Positions 32,559-40,557 of a stretch of DNA of 64,000 nucleotides are shown here, one piece after another; the first letter of the stretch is position 1, and each line of letters begins with the position of its first letter. The DNA lies in assembly GCA_905197665.1 (NCBI GenBank), contig CAJJZP010000005.1, positions 62,001-126,000 on the forward strand, in the 5' to 3' direction. The notes beneath the pieces are model-generated. The model did not search any database. It had not been told where the DNA came from and was given only the letters and a program-made list of their open reading frames with translations. Position numbers and translations under genes: made by a program. The stretch comes from an uncultured Collinsella sp. GTDB taxonomy: Bacteria > Actinomycetota > Coriobacteriia > Coriobacteriales > Coriobacteriaceae.

Positions 32559-32592
32559 AAAAAACGAGGGAAGGCACACGTCCTTCCCTCGT
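32559..32592 (-). terminator. Intrinsic terminator after aspS
   Basis: AACGAGGGAAGG pairs with CCTTCCCTCGTT and is followed on the minus strand by TTTTTTG. Confidence 0.9.
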
Positions 32593-32616
32593 TACAGGCA
32601 ATAGGTAGCCGCTTGC

Positions 32617-34404
32617 CTACATCAAGCGCAGGCTGACGTCCTTGAGCTGGGCGCCGGAAACGGCACTCGGGGCGCCCGACATGAGGTCGGAGCCGCTGGC
32701 CGTCTTGGGGAACGCCATGACGTCGCGGATGGAGTCGGAGCCGGTGAGCAGCATGCACACGCGGTCCAGGCCCAGGGCGAAGCCGCCCATCGGGGGTGCA
32801 CCAAACTTGAGAGCCTCCATGAGGAAGCCGAACTGCGACTCGGCGCGCTCCTCGGTAAAGCCCAGGAGCTTGAGCATGGACATCTGCATTTCGGCGTTGT
32901 GGATACGCATACCGCCGCCGCCGGCCTCAAAGCCGTCCATGACAAAGTCGTAGGTGCAGGAACCGGCTGCCAGCGGGTCGGCCTCGATCTTGGCGATGTC
33001 GGTCTCGGTCGGCAGGGTAAAGGGCTGGTGCTCGGCAGCATAGGCCTTGCGATCCTCGTCCCAGTGGAACAGCGGGAAGTTGACGACCCACAGGAAGTCG
33101 TGGCCCTCGCGCTTGACCTCGAGCGCATTGGCCATGTGGGAACGCATGCCGCCCAGGATCTCGTCGGAGAGCAGGCGCGGGCCGGCGGCGAACATCACAA
33201 GGTCGCCGGGCTCGACGTCCATGCGCTCGCGCAGGGCAGCCATCTCCTCGTCCGAGAAGAACTTGACGATGGGGCTGTTGATGGAGCCGTCCTCGCGGAA
33301 GGCGATCCAGGCAAGGCCCTTGGCGCCAAACGTGGAGGCCACGCCGGCGAGCTTGTCGATCTTGGCGCGAGCCCAGGCACCGGCACCCTTGGCGTTGATG
33401 GCCTTGACGACAGAGCCCTCCTCGTTTGCAGCAGTCGCAAAGACCTTGAACTTGGAGTTGGCAAAGATGTCGGTCAGGTCAACCAGGTGCATGCCGTAGC
33501 GAGTATCGGGCTTGTCGGAGCCATAGGTGTCCATGGCCTCCCAATAGTCCATGCGGCGCAGCGGCGTGGGCATCTCGACACCCATGCGGCCGAAGGCGTC
33601 GGCCAGGACCTCTTCGAGCGCGCTCATGACGTCGTTCTGGTCCACGAAGGACATCTCGATATCGACCTGGGTGAACTCGGGCTGACGGTCGGCGCGCAGG
33701 TCCTCGTCGCGGAAGCACTTGGCGACCTGGTAGTAGCGCTCGACGCCACCGACCATGAGCAGCTGCTTCAGGAGCTGCGGGGACTGCGGCAGGGCGTAGA
33801 AGTTGCCCGGCTGAATACGGCTGGGAACGATGAAGTCGCGGGCGCCCTCGGGCGTGGACTTGAACAGGGAGGGCGTCTCGACCTCCATGAACTCACGGTT
33901 GTGCAGCGCCTCGCGAATGGCAAAGGTAAAGTCGGAGCGCAGCTTGAGGTTGGCCATCATCTCGGGACGACGAAGGTCCAGATAGCGATAGCGCAGACGG
34001 GTGTCCTCGCTGGTCTCGATGCCGTCCTCGATCTGGAACGGCGGGGTGACGGACGTGTTGAGCACCTCGGCGTGGTCGGTCAGGACCTCGATCTCGCCGG
34101 TCGCGAGCTTGGTGTTGGTGGTCTCCTCGCCACGGGCGCGCACGACGCCATGGATCTTGATGGGCCACTCGGGACGCATAGTCTCGGCGATCTTAAAGGC
34201 GTCGCCGTCGGAGTGCTCGGGGTCGAAGGTGAGCTGCGTAATGCCCTCGCGGTCGCGAAGGTCGCAGAAGATAAGGCCGCCGTGGTCGCGGCGACGGCTC
34301 ACCCAACCGGTGAGGGTGACTTCTTCGCCCACGTTCTCGCGGCGAAGCTCGCCGCAGGTACGGGTGTGCATGGAATGCTCGTCGATGGGACGGGTCTGGC
34401 TCAT
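32617..34404 (-). CDS. aspS: Aspartyl-tRNA synthetase
   Basis: A 595-residue class II synthetase, which is the bacterial length. The N-terminal OB anticodon domain is VTLTGWVSRRRDHGGLIFCDLRDREG. Class II motif 2 is FRDEDLRADRQPEFTQVDIEMSF, the bacterial GAD insert lies around 290-420, and motif 3 is MGGFALGLDRVCMLLTG. The ending DVMAFPKTASGSDLMSGAPS is typical. It charges tRNA-Asp. Start ATG 34404 behind AAGGAGGATC. Whether it is discriminating or also charges tRNA-Asn depends on gatCAB, not in this window. Confidence 0.97.
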   Translation of the reverse strand: MSQTRPIDEHSMHTRTCGELRRENVGEEVTLTGWVSRRRDHGGLIFCDLRDREGITQLTFDPEHSDGDAFKIAETMRPEWPIKIHGVVRARGEETTNTKLATGEIEVLTDHAEVLNTSVTPPFQIEDGIETSEDTRLRYRYLDLRRPEMMANLKLRSDFTFAIREALHNREFMEVETPSLFKSTPEGARDFIVPSRIQPGNFYALPQSPQLLKQLLMVGGVERYYQVAKCFRDEDLRADRQPEFTQVDIEMSFVDQNDVMSALEEVLADAFGRMGVEMPTPLRRMDYWEAMDTYGSDKPDTRYGMHLVDLTDIFANSKFKVFATAANEEGSVVKAINAKGAGAWARAKIDKLAGVASTFGAKGLAWIAFREDGSINSPIVKFFSDEEMAALRERMDVEPGDLVMFAAGPRLLSDEILGGMRSHMANALEVKREGHDFLWVVNFPLFHWDEDRKAYAAEHQPFTLPTETDIAKIEADPLAAGSCTYDFVMDGFEAGGGGMRIHNAEMQMSMLKLLGFTEERAESQFGFLMEALKFGAPPMGGFALGLDRVCMLLTGSDSIRDVMAFPKTASGSDLMSGAPSAVSGAQLKDVSLRLM

Positions 34405-34660
34405 ACCAGTGATCCTCCTTTATGGATCTGTGCCGCCCCGTGTCGTTCCGGGCGGCGTCGTACAGATTTGCCCGGCCTGCGTAAACCGCGCAGCCAGACA
34501 TGGCGTTCTATCTTATCGCACCTGTGTCGATGTGCCGCGGAAAAGTAGCTCCTGCCCAAAGACTTGACGGAGACGAAACAATTGACGCGCCGCGGCACCC
34601 GCCCGCGCTCGTCACGTGCGACAATGTGCCCCAATACAACTGCACTCGGAAAGGCCCGTC

Positions 34661-35296
34661 ATGACCGCACGCCTCATCGTTATGGATATCGACTCCACGC
34701 TCATCAACCAGGAGGTCATCGACCTGTTGGGCGAGGAGGCCGGCGTAGGCGAGCAAGTGGCACAGATCACTGAGCGCGCCATGCGCGGCGAGCTTGACTT
34801 TAAGCAGGCGCTCGAGGAGCGCGTGGGGCTGCTTGCCGGCTTGGACGAGAGCGTGTTCGAGCGCACCTTTGAGCGCGTGACGTTTACCCCCGGCGCGCTG
34901 GAGCTTGTGCGCTCGGCGCACAGCAAGGGCTGGAAGGTCGGCGTGGTAAGCGGCGGCTTTCACGAGGTCGCCGATAAGATCGTGGCCGCCGCGGGCATCG
35001 ATTTTTGCCTGGCTAACCGCCTGGAGGTCGTGGACGGCAAGCTCACGGGTAAGCTGGCGGCAGACATCGTGACCAAGGAGTCCAAGCTTATCCAGCTGTT
35101 GGACTGGACAGTTGAGTGCGGCGTCGACATAGCCCATACGGTCGCGATCGGCGACGGCGCCAACGACATCCCCATGATCCAGGCCGCAGGCACGGGCATC
35201 GCATTTTGCGCCAAGCCCAAGACGCGCGAGGCGGCCCCGTTTGCCATCGACGAGCGCAACCTGATGCTCCCTATGGACATCATCCTGCGCGATTAG
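34661..35296 (+). CDS. serB: Phosphoserine phosphatase
   Basis: A 211-residue HAD enzyme that releases serine from phosphoserine, the last step of serine synthesis. Motif I is MDIDSTLINQEVIDLLGEEAG (Asp9, Asp11), motif II lies in GVVSGGFHEVAD, and motif IV is AIGDGANDIPMIQAAGTGIAFCAKP. It lacks the N-terminal ACT domains of longer SerB proteins. Start ATG 34661 behind GGAAAGG. Confidence 0.93.
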   Translation: MTARLIVMDIDSTLINQEVIDLLGEEAGVGEQVAQITERAMRGELDFKQALEERVGLLAGLDESVFERTFERVTFTPGALELVRSAHSKGWKVGVVSGGFHEVADKIVAAAGIDFCLANRLEVVDGKLTGKLAADIVTKESKLIQLLDWTVECGVDIAHTVAIGDGANDIPMIQAAGTGIAFCAKPKTREAAPFAIDERNLMLPMDIILRD

Positions 35297-35328
35297 CCGA
35301 TCCGTCTAACAATTGAATCAGTCTGTCC

Positions 35329-35334
35329 TATAGT
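35329..35334 (+). promoter_or_regulatory. Candidate -10 of larB
   Basis: TATAGT lies 77 bases before the larB start and touches the left arm of the 11-bp inverted repeat at 35333. The -35 is weak. Confidence 0.3.
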
Positions 35335-35366
35335 TTCCGAACAATTTTGTCTTAGTGTTCGGAAAC
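35333..35366. promoter_or_regulatory. Perfect 11-bp inverted repeat upstream of larB, likely operator
   Basis: GTTTCCGAACA (35333-35343) and TGTTCGGAAAC (35356-35366) are exact complements across 12 bases. They overlap the candidate -10 and transcription start of larB. No T-run follows, so it is a poor terminator for serB and a better operator, possibly for the TetR regulator of this locus. Confidence 0.5.
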
Positions 35367-35410
35367 ATACCCTTTGAGTGCTAGACTTTGCGCCGTCGAA
35401 GGGAACATAT

Positions 35411-36193
35411 ATGGATAAGCGAGATCTTGAGCAATTGCTGAGCGATGTTGCCGGCGGAGCAGTCACCCCTGCCGACGCCCTCACGCGCATCCAGACGGCT
35501 CCGACCGCCGATTTGGGCTTTGCGCAGCTCGATCTTTCGCGCGGGGTGCGCCAGGGAGCCGGCGAGGTTGTCTACGGGGCCGGTAAAACCGCCGATCAGA
35601 TTGCCGCCATTATCGAAGCACTGCGCGATGCCGGCCAGGAGCGCATCCTGGTCACGCGCCTGGATGCCGAAAAAGCCGCGCGCACCGCTGAGCTTCTTGG
35701 CAACGGCATCGACCTGGGATATGTCCCGGACGCACAGCTCGCCCTCGTGGGCGGCAAGCCCTCCCCTACCGGCAACGGACGCATCGTCGTCGCCTGCGCC
35801 GGCACGAGCGACCTGCCCGTCGCCGAAGAAGCCGCGTTGACGGCCGAGTTCTACGGCAACGAGGTCGATCGCCTCTACGACGTGGGTGTCGCCGGCCTGC
35901 ACCGCCTGCTCGCTCATGCTGAGGAACTTGCCCAGGCGCAGGTGGTCATCGCCATCGCCGGCATGGAAGGCGCCCTGGCGAGCGTCATCGGAGGCCTTGT
36001 GAGCTGTCCGGTCATCGCCGTCCCCACCAGCGTGGGCTATGGCGCGAACTTTGGCGGCGTTGCCGCGCTGCTCGCCATGCTCAACTCCTGCGCCAGCGGC
36101 GTTTCGGTCGTCAATATCGATAACGGCTTTGGTGCCGCCTACCAGGCAAGTCTTATCAATCATCTGAGCGCCGGCACGTCCTGCGCCCGCTAA
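35411..36193 (+). CDS. larB: LarB, pyridinium-3,5-biscarboxylate synthase
   Basis: A 260-residue AIR-carboxylase-like enzyme. LarB carboxylates and hydrolyses nicotinate adenine dinucleotide, the first step of the nickel-pincer cofactor of lactate racemase. Family features are EVVYGAGKTADQ, PTGNGRIVVACAGTSDLPVAEEAALTAE, DVGVAGLHRLL, AGMEGALASVIGGLVSCPVIAVPTSVGYG and NSCASGVSVVNIDNGFGAAY. Start ATG 35411 behind GAAGGGA. It precedes larC by ten bases. Confidence 0.94.
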   Translation: MDKRDLEQLLSDVAGGAVTPADALTRIQTAPTADLGFAQLDLSRGVRQGAGEVVYGAGKTADQIAAIIEALRDAGQERILVTRLDAEKAARTAELLGNGIDLGYVPDAQLALVGGKPSPTGNGRIVVACAGTSDLPVAEEAALTAEFYGNEVDRLYDVGVAGLHRLLAHAEELAQAQVVIAIAGMEGALASVIGGLVSCPVIAVPTSVGYGANFGGVAALLAMLNSCASGVSVVNIDNGFGAAYQASLINHLSAGTSCAR

Positions 36194-36203
36194 GGAGCAT
36201 TTC

Positions 36204-37121
36204 ATGTCCAACCATCACCACACGCTTATCATCGACGGCACCTCGGGCATCAGCGGCGATATGACCGTCGCGGCCCTGCTCGACCTGGGCGCCAGCGAGA
36301 AGCATCTGCGCGAGCAGCTCGCCACGCTGCCGGTCGACGGCTTTGAGATTGCCGTTACACGCGCAAACAAGCATGGCATCGACGCCTGCGACTTTGACGT
36401 TCAGCTGGCAGAGGAGCTCGAGAACCACGACCACGACATGGCCTGGCTCTACGGCAACGAAGCGCCTGCCGAGCACACGCACGAGCATGAGCACCACCAT
36501 CATGATCATGGCGAGCACGAACACGAGCACTGCCACGAGCATGACCATGAGGCCCACGGTCATGGCCACGAGGGTCACCATCACGCCCACCACCATCACC
36601 ACCGTTCTTTGGCGGATGTCACCGCCATCATCGATGACTCGCAGCTAAGCGATGGCGCCAAGCGTCGCGCGCTCGCCATCTTTACCGCGCTCGCCGCCGC
36701 CGAGGCCAAGGCCCACGGCAAAACGACCGAGACCGTCATGTTCCACGAGGTGGGCGCCATCGACTCCATCGTCGACGTCTGCTCTGTCGCCATCTGCCTC
36801 GATGACCTAGGTATTGAGGACATCGTGGTCGAGTCGCTCTCCGAGGGTCACGGCACCATCCGCTGTGCCCACGGCCTTATGCCCATTCCTGTCCCCGCTG
36901 TCGTCAACCTGTGCCAAGCGGGCAATATCGCCCTCACGCCCGCGCCGGTCGCCGGTGAGCTCGTGACGCCCACGGGCGCCGCCATCGTCGCCGCACTGCG
37001 CACGTCCGAGCACCTGCCGGCCCGCTACCGCATCGAGGCCGTCGGCTACGGCGCCGGTAAGCGCCCCTACGAGGGTTGCTCCGGTACGCTCCGCTGCCTG
37101 CTCGTTCACACGGACGCATAG
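36204..37121 (+). CDS. larC: LarC, N-terminal (LarC1) half of the nickel insertase
   Basis: A 305-residue protein matching only the LarC1 part of LarC, which inserts nickel into the lactate-racemase cofactor. Motifs: LIIDGTSGISGDMTVAALLDLG, TETVMFHEVGAIDSIVDVCS, SEGHGTIRCAHGLMPIPVPAV, GELVTPTGAA and VGYGAGKR. Residues about 75-135 are extremely His-rich (EHTHEHEHHHHDHGEHEHEH), a likely nickel store. Full LarC is about 400-430 residues and in Lactiplantibacillus is made by frameshifting into larC2; here the frame stops at 37121 and a TetR gene starts two bases later, so no LarC2 is present. Confidence 0.88.
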   Translation: MSNHHHTLIIDGTSGISGDMTVAALLDLGASEKHLREQLATLPVDGFEIAVTRANKHGIDACDFDVQLAEELENHDHDMAWLYGNEAPAEHTHEHEHHHHDHGEHEHEHCHEHDHEAHGHGHEGHHHAHHHHHRSLADVTAIIDDSQLSDGAKRRALAIFTALAAAEAKAHGKTTETVMFHEVGAIDSIVDVCSVAICLDDLGIEDIVVESLSEGHGTIRCAHGLMPIPVPAVVNLCQAGNIALTPAPVAGELVTPTGAAIVAALRTSEHLPARYRIEAVGYGAGKRPYEGCSGTLRCLLVHTDA

Positions 37122-37123
37122 CC

Positions 37124-37663
37124 ATGGATGCCCGCAAGGCAAAAAGCCGCGCCGCCATCGTCGCGGCGTTCTCCGAACTGCTGCGCGAAGAGGACTACGG
37201 CAAAATCACCGTCGGCGACATCATCGCTCGCGCCCATGTGGGTCGGGCCACGTTCTATGGCCTCTTCAAGAGCAAAGATGACCTACTGTCCGAACTCGTG
37301 AGCGACATCTGCACCCACGCCCTCGACGACGATGGCACACCGCTCGATGACCCGCTCGTACAAGTCGAGCATATCCTCAACAACCTCTGGGAGCGCCGCC
37401 AGGGCGTACGAGCCCTCGTAGCCGGCGCCGGCTCACGTGTCTTCGCCGACTGCTTACGCAAGACCATCATGTCACGAGCAGCCGAAACCGTCCCTACCGA
37501 CCCAAACGGCCCCGCCGCCACTATGGACCGAAGCTTCCTACTACACCACATAGCCTCAAGCTTCGTAGGAATGGTCCAATGGTGGGCCTGGCACAACTTC
37601 GAGGCAGATAAGACCGACGTAGCCAAAGACTACCTATCAGCCATTAAGCCCCTCTTCAACTAA
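37124..37663 (+). CDS. TetR-family regulator of the lactate racemase locus (inferred)
   Basis: A 179-residue regulator. The N-terminal helix-turn-helix is SRAAIVAAFSELLREEDYGKITVGDIIARAHVGRATFYGLFKSKDDLL, and the C-terminal helices are FLLHHIASSFVGMVQWWAWHNF, as in TetR_C-type sensors. Its ATG is two bases after the larC stop, so it is co-transcribed with larBC. In Lactiplantibacillus the lar operon is controlled by the Crp-type LarR; here TetR is the obvious candidate. The effector (L-lactate or other) is not known. Confidence 0.85.
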   Translation: MDARKAKSRAAIVAAFSELLREEDYGKITVGDIIARAHVGRATFYGLFKSKDDLLSELVSDICTHALDDDGTPLDDPLVQVEHILNNLWERRQGVRALVAGAGSRVFADCLRKTIMSRAAETVPTDPNGPAATMDRSFLLHHIASSFVGMVQWWAWHNFEADKTDVAKDYLSAIKPLFN

Positions 37664-37966
37664 GTAAGAAGCTCATCCCAAAGCACCGCCCCACCCCAAG
37701 GCGCCACGCATCCCAAAGTGTCAACAACAGCCCAGCGCCCCTATCAGCAACAAGCCCCTCCCATCCAAATTCAGATTTATATGTTGGGTTGCTTGCTCGA
37801 GCGCAGCAAAGACCCCGCAGCCGTCCGCATGGGGTAACTTCCCAGCGCACTCCGCAGGACGAAAGAACCCCCGCCGCACGAAGTGCGCAGCGGGGGTTCT
37901 TTCATGTCCGAGGACGCGCTGGGAAGTTACCCCATGCGGACGGCGGACAACCTATGTAGCCTCAGA
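37664..37966. other. Intergenic stretch between convergent tetR and larD
   Basis: No convincing gene. The left half is plain; the right half is the long hairpin element at 37821-37943, which may end transcription from both sides. Confidence 0.65.
37821..37943. repeat. Long structured hairpin element, copy 1
   Basis: Outer arms of 28 bp pair perfectly (37821-37848 with 37916-37943). Inside are a conserved asymmetric motif (ACTCCGCAGGAC facing ATGTCCGAGGAC), an inner 14-bp stem GAAAGAACCCCCGC/GCGGGGGTTCTTTC, and a terminal hairpin CGCACGAAGTGCG. Copy 2 at 40407-40533 keeps the conserved motifs while both stems change on both sides. Confidence 0.85.
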
Positions 37967-38698
37967 CTAGAACATGCCCAAGAAACCATGCACAAACAGC
38001 GCGGCCAGAGCGGCACCGACAAACGGAGCGATGCCAGGAACGAGCAGGCCGTACTTCCAGTTGTTGTCGGCCTTGTTCTTGATCGGCAGCACCTGATAGG
38101 CCATGCGAGGACCAAGGTCACGGGCCTGGTTCATGGCGAAGCCGGTGATGCCGCCCATGCCCATGCCAACAGCCCAAACGATCAGGCCGACGCAGATTGC
38201 GAGCATCAGAACGTTCTCGCCGGCGCGGCTAGCGGCAGCAAGGATGGCGCTGATGAACACGAAGGTGCAGATAGCCTCGCAGAAGAAGTTGCGGGCATAG
38301 TTCGTACCCTCGGTGGTGGGGTTGGTCGAGAAGATGTTGCGCTGGGCAATGGGGTCGACGACACCCTCAGAAGCCTTGAACTCATCGGCATACATAAACC
38401 AAGCGATCACGGCACCCACAAAGCCGCCGAGCATATCGGCAAGCATGAAGGGGATGCAGTTGCCCCACGGCACCAGGCCGACGATGCACTGGGCAAGCAC
38501 CATGGCGGGGTTCATGCACACAGCGCCACCAAAGACAAACAGGCAGACCGAGATGCCAAAGGACCAGGTGGTGATGGCAAACATATGGCCGGAGCCCTGA
38601 TACTTGGTGCCCTTGAGCACGGTATCGCAGTGAACACCCACGCCAAAGACGATCATGAGGGCCGTTGCGCCGAATTCGCAGAGGAGTTTGGTAAGCAT
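37967..38698 (-). CDS. larD: LarD-like aquaglyceroporin (lactic acid channel)
   Basis: A 243-residue six-helix MIP channel. The first NPA box is present (VCMNPAMVLAQ). The second box, normally NPARDLGPR, reads NQARDLGPR, keeping the Asn and the selectivity-filter Arg but not the Pro. LarD of Lactiplantibacillus is a lactic-acid-permeable member of this family, and position directly downstream of larA supports that role. Start ATG 38698, 49 bases after larA stops. A glycerol facilitator is the alternative. Confidence 0.82.
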   Translation of the reverse strand: MLTKLLCEFGATALMIVFGVGVHCDTVLKGTKYQGSGHMFAITTWSFGISVCLFVFGGAVCMNPAMVLAQCIVGLVPWGNCIPFMLADMLGGFVGAVIAWFMYADEFKASEGVVDPIAQRNIFSTNPTTEGTNYARNFFCEAICTFVFISAILAAASRAGENVLMLAICVGLIVWAVGMGMGGITGFAMNQARDLGPRMAYQVLPIKNKADNNWKYGLLVPGIAPFVGAALAALFVHGFLGMF

Positions 38699-38723
38699 AA
38701 AACCTTATCTTTCTTGTCGGTTA

Positions 38724-38738
38724 TAAACGATTCGTTTA
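38724..38738. promoter_or_regulatory. 15-bp palindrome between larA and larD
   Basis: TAAACGA-T-TCGTTTA is a perfect palindrome in the 49-base gap. It may bind a regulator or shape the larA-larD message. Confidence 0.4.
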
Positions 38739-38747
38739 AGCCGCGCA

Positions 38748-40025
38748 CTAGTGCTGTGCGACAACAACACCCAGGCCATCGGGGATGACGGCGACCTTGG
38801 CATCGGCACCCTTCATCTCAAAGGCGAGCTTGAGCGCTTCCTCGATAGTGTTGACCGGCGTCATGTGCATATCCTTGAGCATCTGGTGATCGCACAGGTC
38901 GGTGACCATGATCACAGGGTGATGCGCCAGGATGCGGGCAAAGATCTGGCTCGTCCACTGATCGGGCAGGGTCTCGTCCTTAGGACGATCGATGCAGGCG
39001 CGCTCAAACTCTGCCGGATCGTTGTCGGCGATGTTGTGATAGAAGCCCTCGCCGCCGTGACCGTCGGCACAACCGGCGACGTCGATGATCACGCCGCCCT
39101 CGGGAAGCGTGGCCTCGGCAGCGCACATGCCCTTCACGGCCTGGTAAATGTTCTGGTCGAGGGGGTAGCCGCCGTTGGTGGTGATGGCGATATCGCACTC
39201 GACGGGCTCAACGCCGGCAAGGCTCTTCACGAAGTCGCAGCCGGCCTCGTGCGCCTTGTGGATGTCGCCGGCAAAGGAGCCAATGACCTCGTGCTTGCCG
39301 TTGAGCACCACGTTGAGCACAAAGGCAAGGTGAGCCATCTCGGCAGCGGCAAACATATCCTCGCTCACGTGGTTGTGGCACAGGTTGCCGGCACGCGAAT
39401 GGGAATCGTTCACAAACTGACCGTTGTGGTTGTACATGATGGTCTTGTAGCTAGCGATACCGGGCAGCACGGACTTACGGCTGCCAGAGAAACCGGCAAA
39501 GAAGTGCGGCTCAATGAAGCCCTCGGCAAGCAGCAGGTCGCAATCGGCAGCGATCTTGTTGATGATGCACTCGCCACCAGAAGGCAGGGTTCCAATCTTT
39601 TTCATCATGCTGTCGTCGGTCGCGACATGCATAACGATTTCCTCGTTGGCAACGATGTCCTCGCCATACTTGTTGACGAGCTCCTCGTGCGTCGACGGAC
39701 GGTGCATACCCGTTGCAACCAAAATACGCACACGCGCCTCGGGCGCAGCGGCATGAATGTGATGCAGCAGAATAGGCATCGTCACACGCGAAGGAACGGG
39801 ACGCGTATGGTCGGAACTAATGATGACGATGTCCTTTTTGCCAGCACAAAGCTCCTCGAGCGAAGGTGAGCCATAAGGGTTGGCAAGAGACTCCTCTACC
39901 AGTTCTTCCTGCGATTTCGTAGTCTTAAACTCGTTTTGATGACCTTCCATCACACCCGCGAAGTTCTTGTCCTCGAGCTCCAGATGCAACGTCTTGTGGT
40001 CAAACGGTAGTTCACATTCAAACAT
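38748..40025 (-). CDS. larA: Nickel-dependent lactate racemase LarA
   Basis: A 425-residue enzyme interconverting D- and L-lactate with the nickel-pincer nucleotide cofactor. All key residues stand at the same numbers as in the Lactiplantibacillus enzyme: His108 (GMHRP), His174 (IEPHFFAG), Lys184 (GSRKSVLPG) and His200 (YNHNG). SSDHTRPVP near 70 is also conserved. This numbering supports ATG 40025 over an in-frame GTG at 40058. larD follows in the same direction. larB and larC, needed for the cofactor, face it from the other side; larE is not in the window. A related LarA-type racemase of another hydroxy acid cannot be excluded. Confidence 0.92.
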   Translation of the reverse strand: MFECELPFDHKTLHLELEDKNFAGVMEGHQNEFKTTKSQEELVEESLANPYGSPSLEELCAGKKDIVIISSDHTRPVPSRVTMPILLHHIHAAAPEARVRILVATGMHRPSTHEELVNKYGEDIVANEEIVMHVATDDSMMKKIGTLPSGGECIINKIAADCDLLLAEGFIEPHFFAGFSGSRKSVLPGIASYKTIMYNHNGQFVNDSHSRAGNLCHNHVSEDMFAAAEMAHLAFVLNVVLNGKHEVIGSFAGDIHKAHEAGCDFVKSLAGVEPVECDIAITTNGGYPLDQNIYQAVKGMCAAEATLPEGGVIIDVAGCADGHGGEGFYHNIADNDPAEFERACIDRPKDETLPDQWTSQIFARILAHHPVIMVTDLCDHQMLKDMHMTPVNTIEEALKLAFEMKGADAKVAVIPDGLGVVVAQH

Positions 40026-40153
40026 TGACGAGCGCCCTCTTCCTTTCAACTGACACACTAGTCAAACCGTTGGAAGGATACGCCGCTCACCGAAAAACAC
40101 CACCGTCCACCGACTCATTAACACAACGTTCATATTTGACCCACAACAAAACA

Positions 40154-40178
40154 ACCGCGATCCCAAACGGGACCGCGG
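40154..40178 (-). terminator. Terminator-like hairpin upstream of larA
   Basis: On the minus strand CCGCGGTCCC pairs with GGGATCGCGG and is followed by TTGTTTTGTT. It is about 130 bases before larA, so it may end a leader or read-through transcript. Confidence 0.6.
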
Positions 40179-40406
40179 CCGCTACAGTCATAAGTCGAGA
40201 AGCGCCACATGCATCTCAAACCCGATCGATAAGACGCGAGGCGCAAAGCGCACTTTAATCTCTTCAGCCCCAATCCCAGAAGACCGAGGACAAAGAGGCC
40301 CGACGGGTTTCCCTCTGAATGCATTCCGCAGCACGAAGCCCCTTCCAAACGCGCGAAGCGCACTATATTCCCTCAGCCAGTATTCCGCCGAAGACAGGAC
40401 ATCGCA

Positions 40407-40533
40407 GGGGCTGCCGTATGTTTACTTTCCGGCGCACTCCGCAGGACGCAAGAAGCCCTCGCCGCACGAAGTGCGCAGCGAGGGCTTCTTGCATGTCCGA
40501 GGACGCGCCGGAAAGTAAACATACGGCAGCCCC
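40407..40533. repeat. Long structured hairpin element, copy 2
   Basis: Outer arms of 29 bp pair perfectly (40407-40435 with 40505-40533). The inner stem is GCAAGAAGCCCTCGC/GCGAGGGCTTCTTGC and the tip CGCACGAAGTGCG is identical to copy 1. It begins 25 bases past the ppc stop. Confidence 0.85.
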
Positions 40534-40557
40534 GGACAGCGACTACAGGGCTATCGA

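Larger units (their letters stand above)
40026..40557. other. Gene-free stretch between ppc and larA
   Basis: About 530 bases without a convincing gene. It holds an intrinsic-terminator-like hairpin (40154-40178), two imperfect direct repeats of about 60 bases (about 40229-40291 and 40350-40410, sharing GCGCxAAGCGCACT and TCAGCC), and the long hairpin element copy 2 (40407-40533). Confidence 0.65.

Noticed and set aside
37076..37200. Programmed frameshift from larC into a larC2 frame
   Set aside because: The sequence past the larC stop is fully used by the TetR helix-turn-helix; the other frames show no LarC2 motifs.
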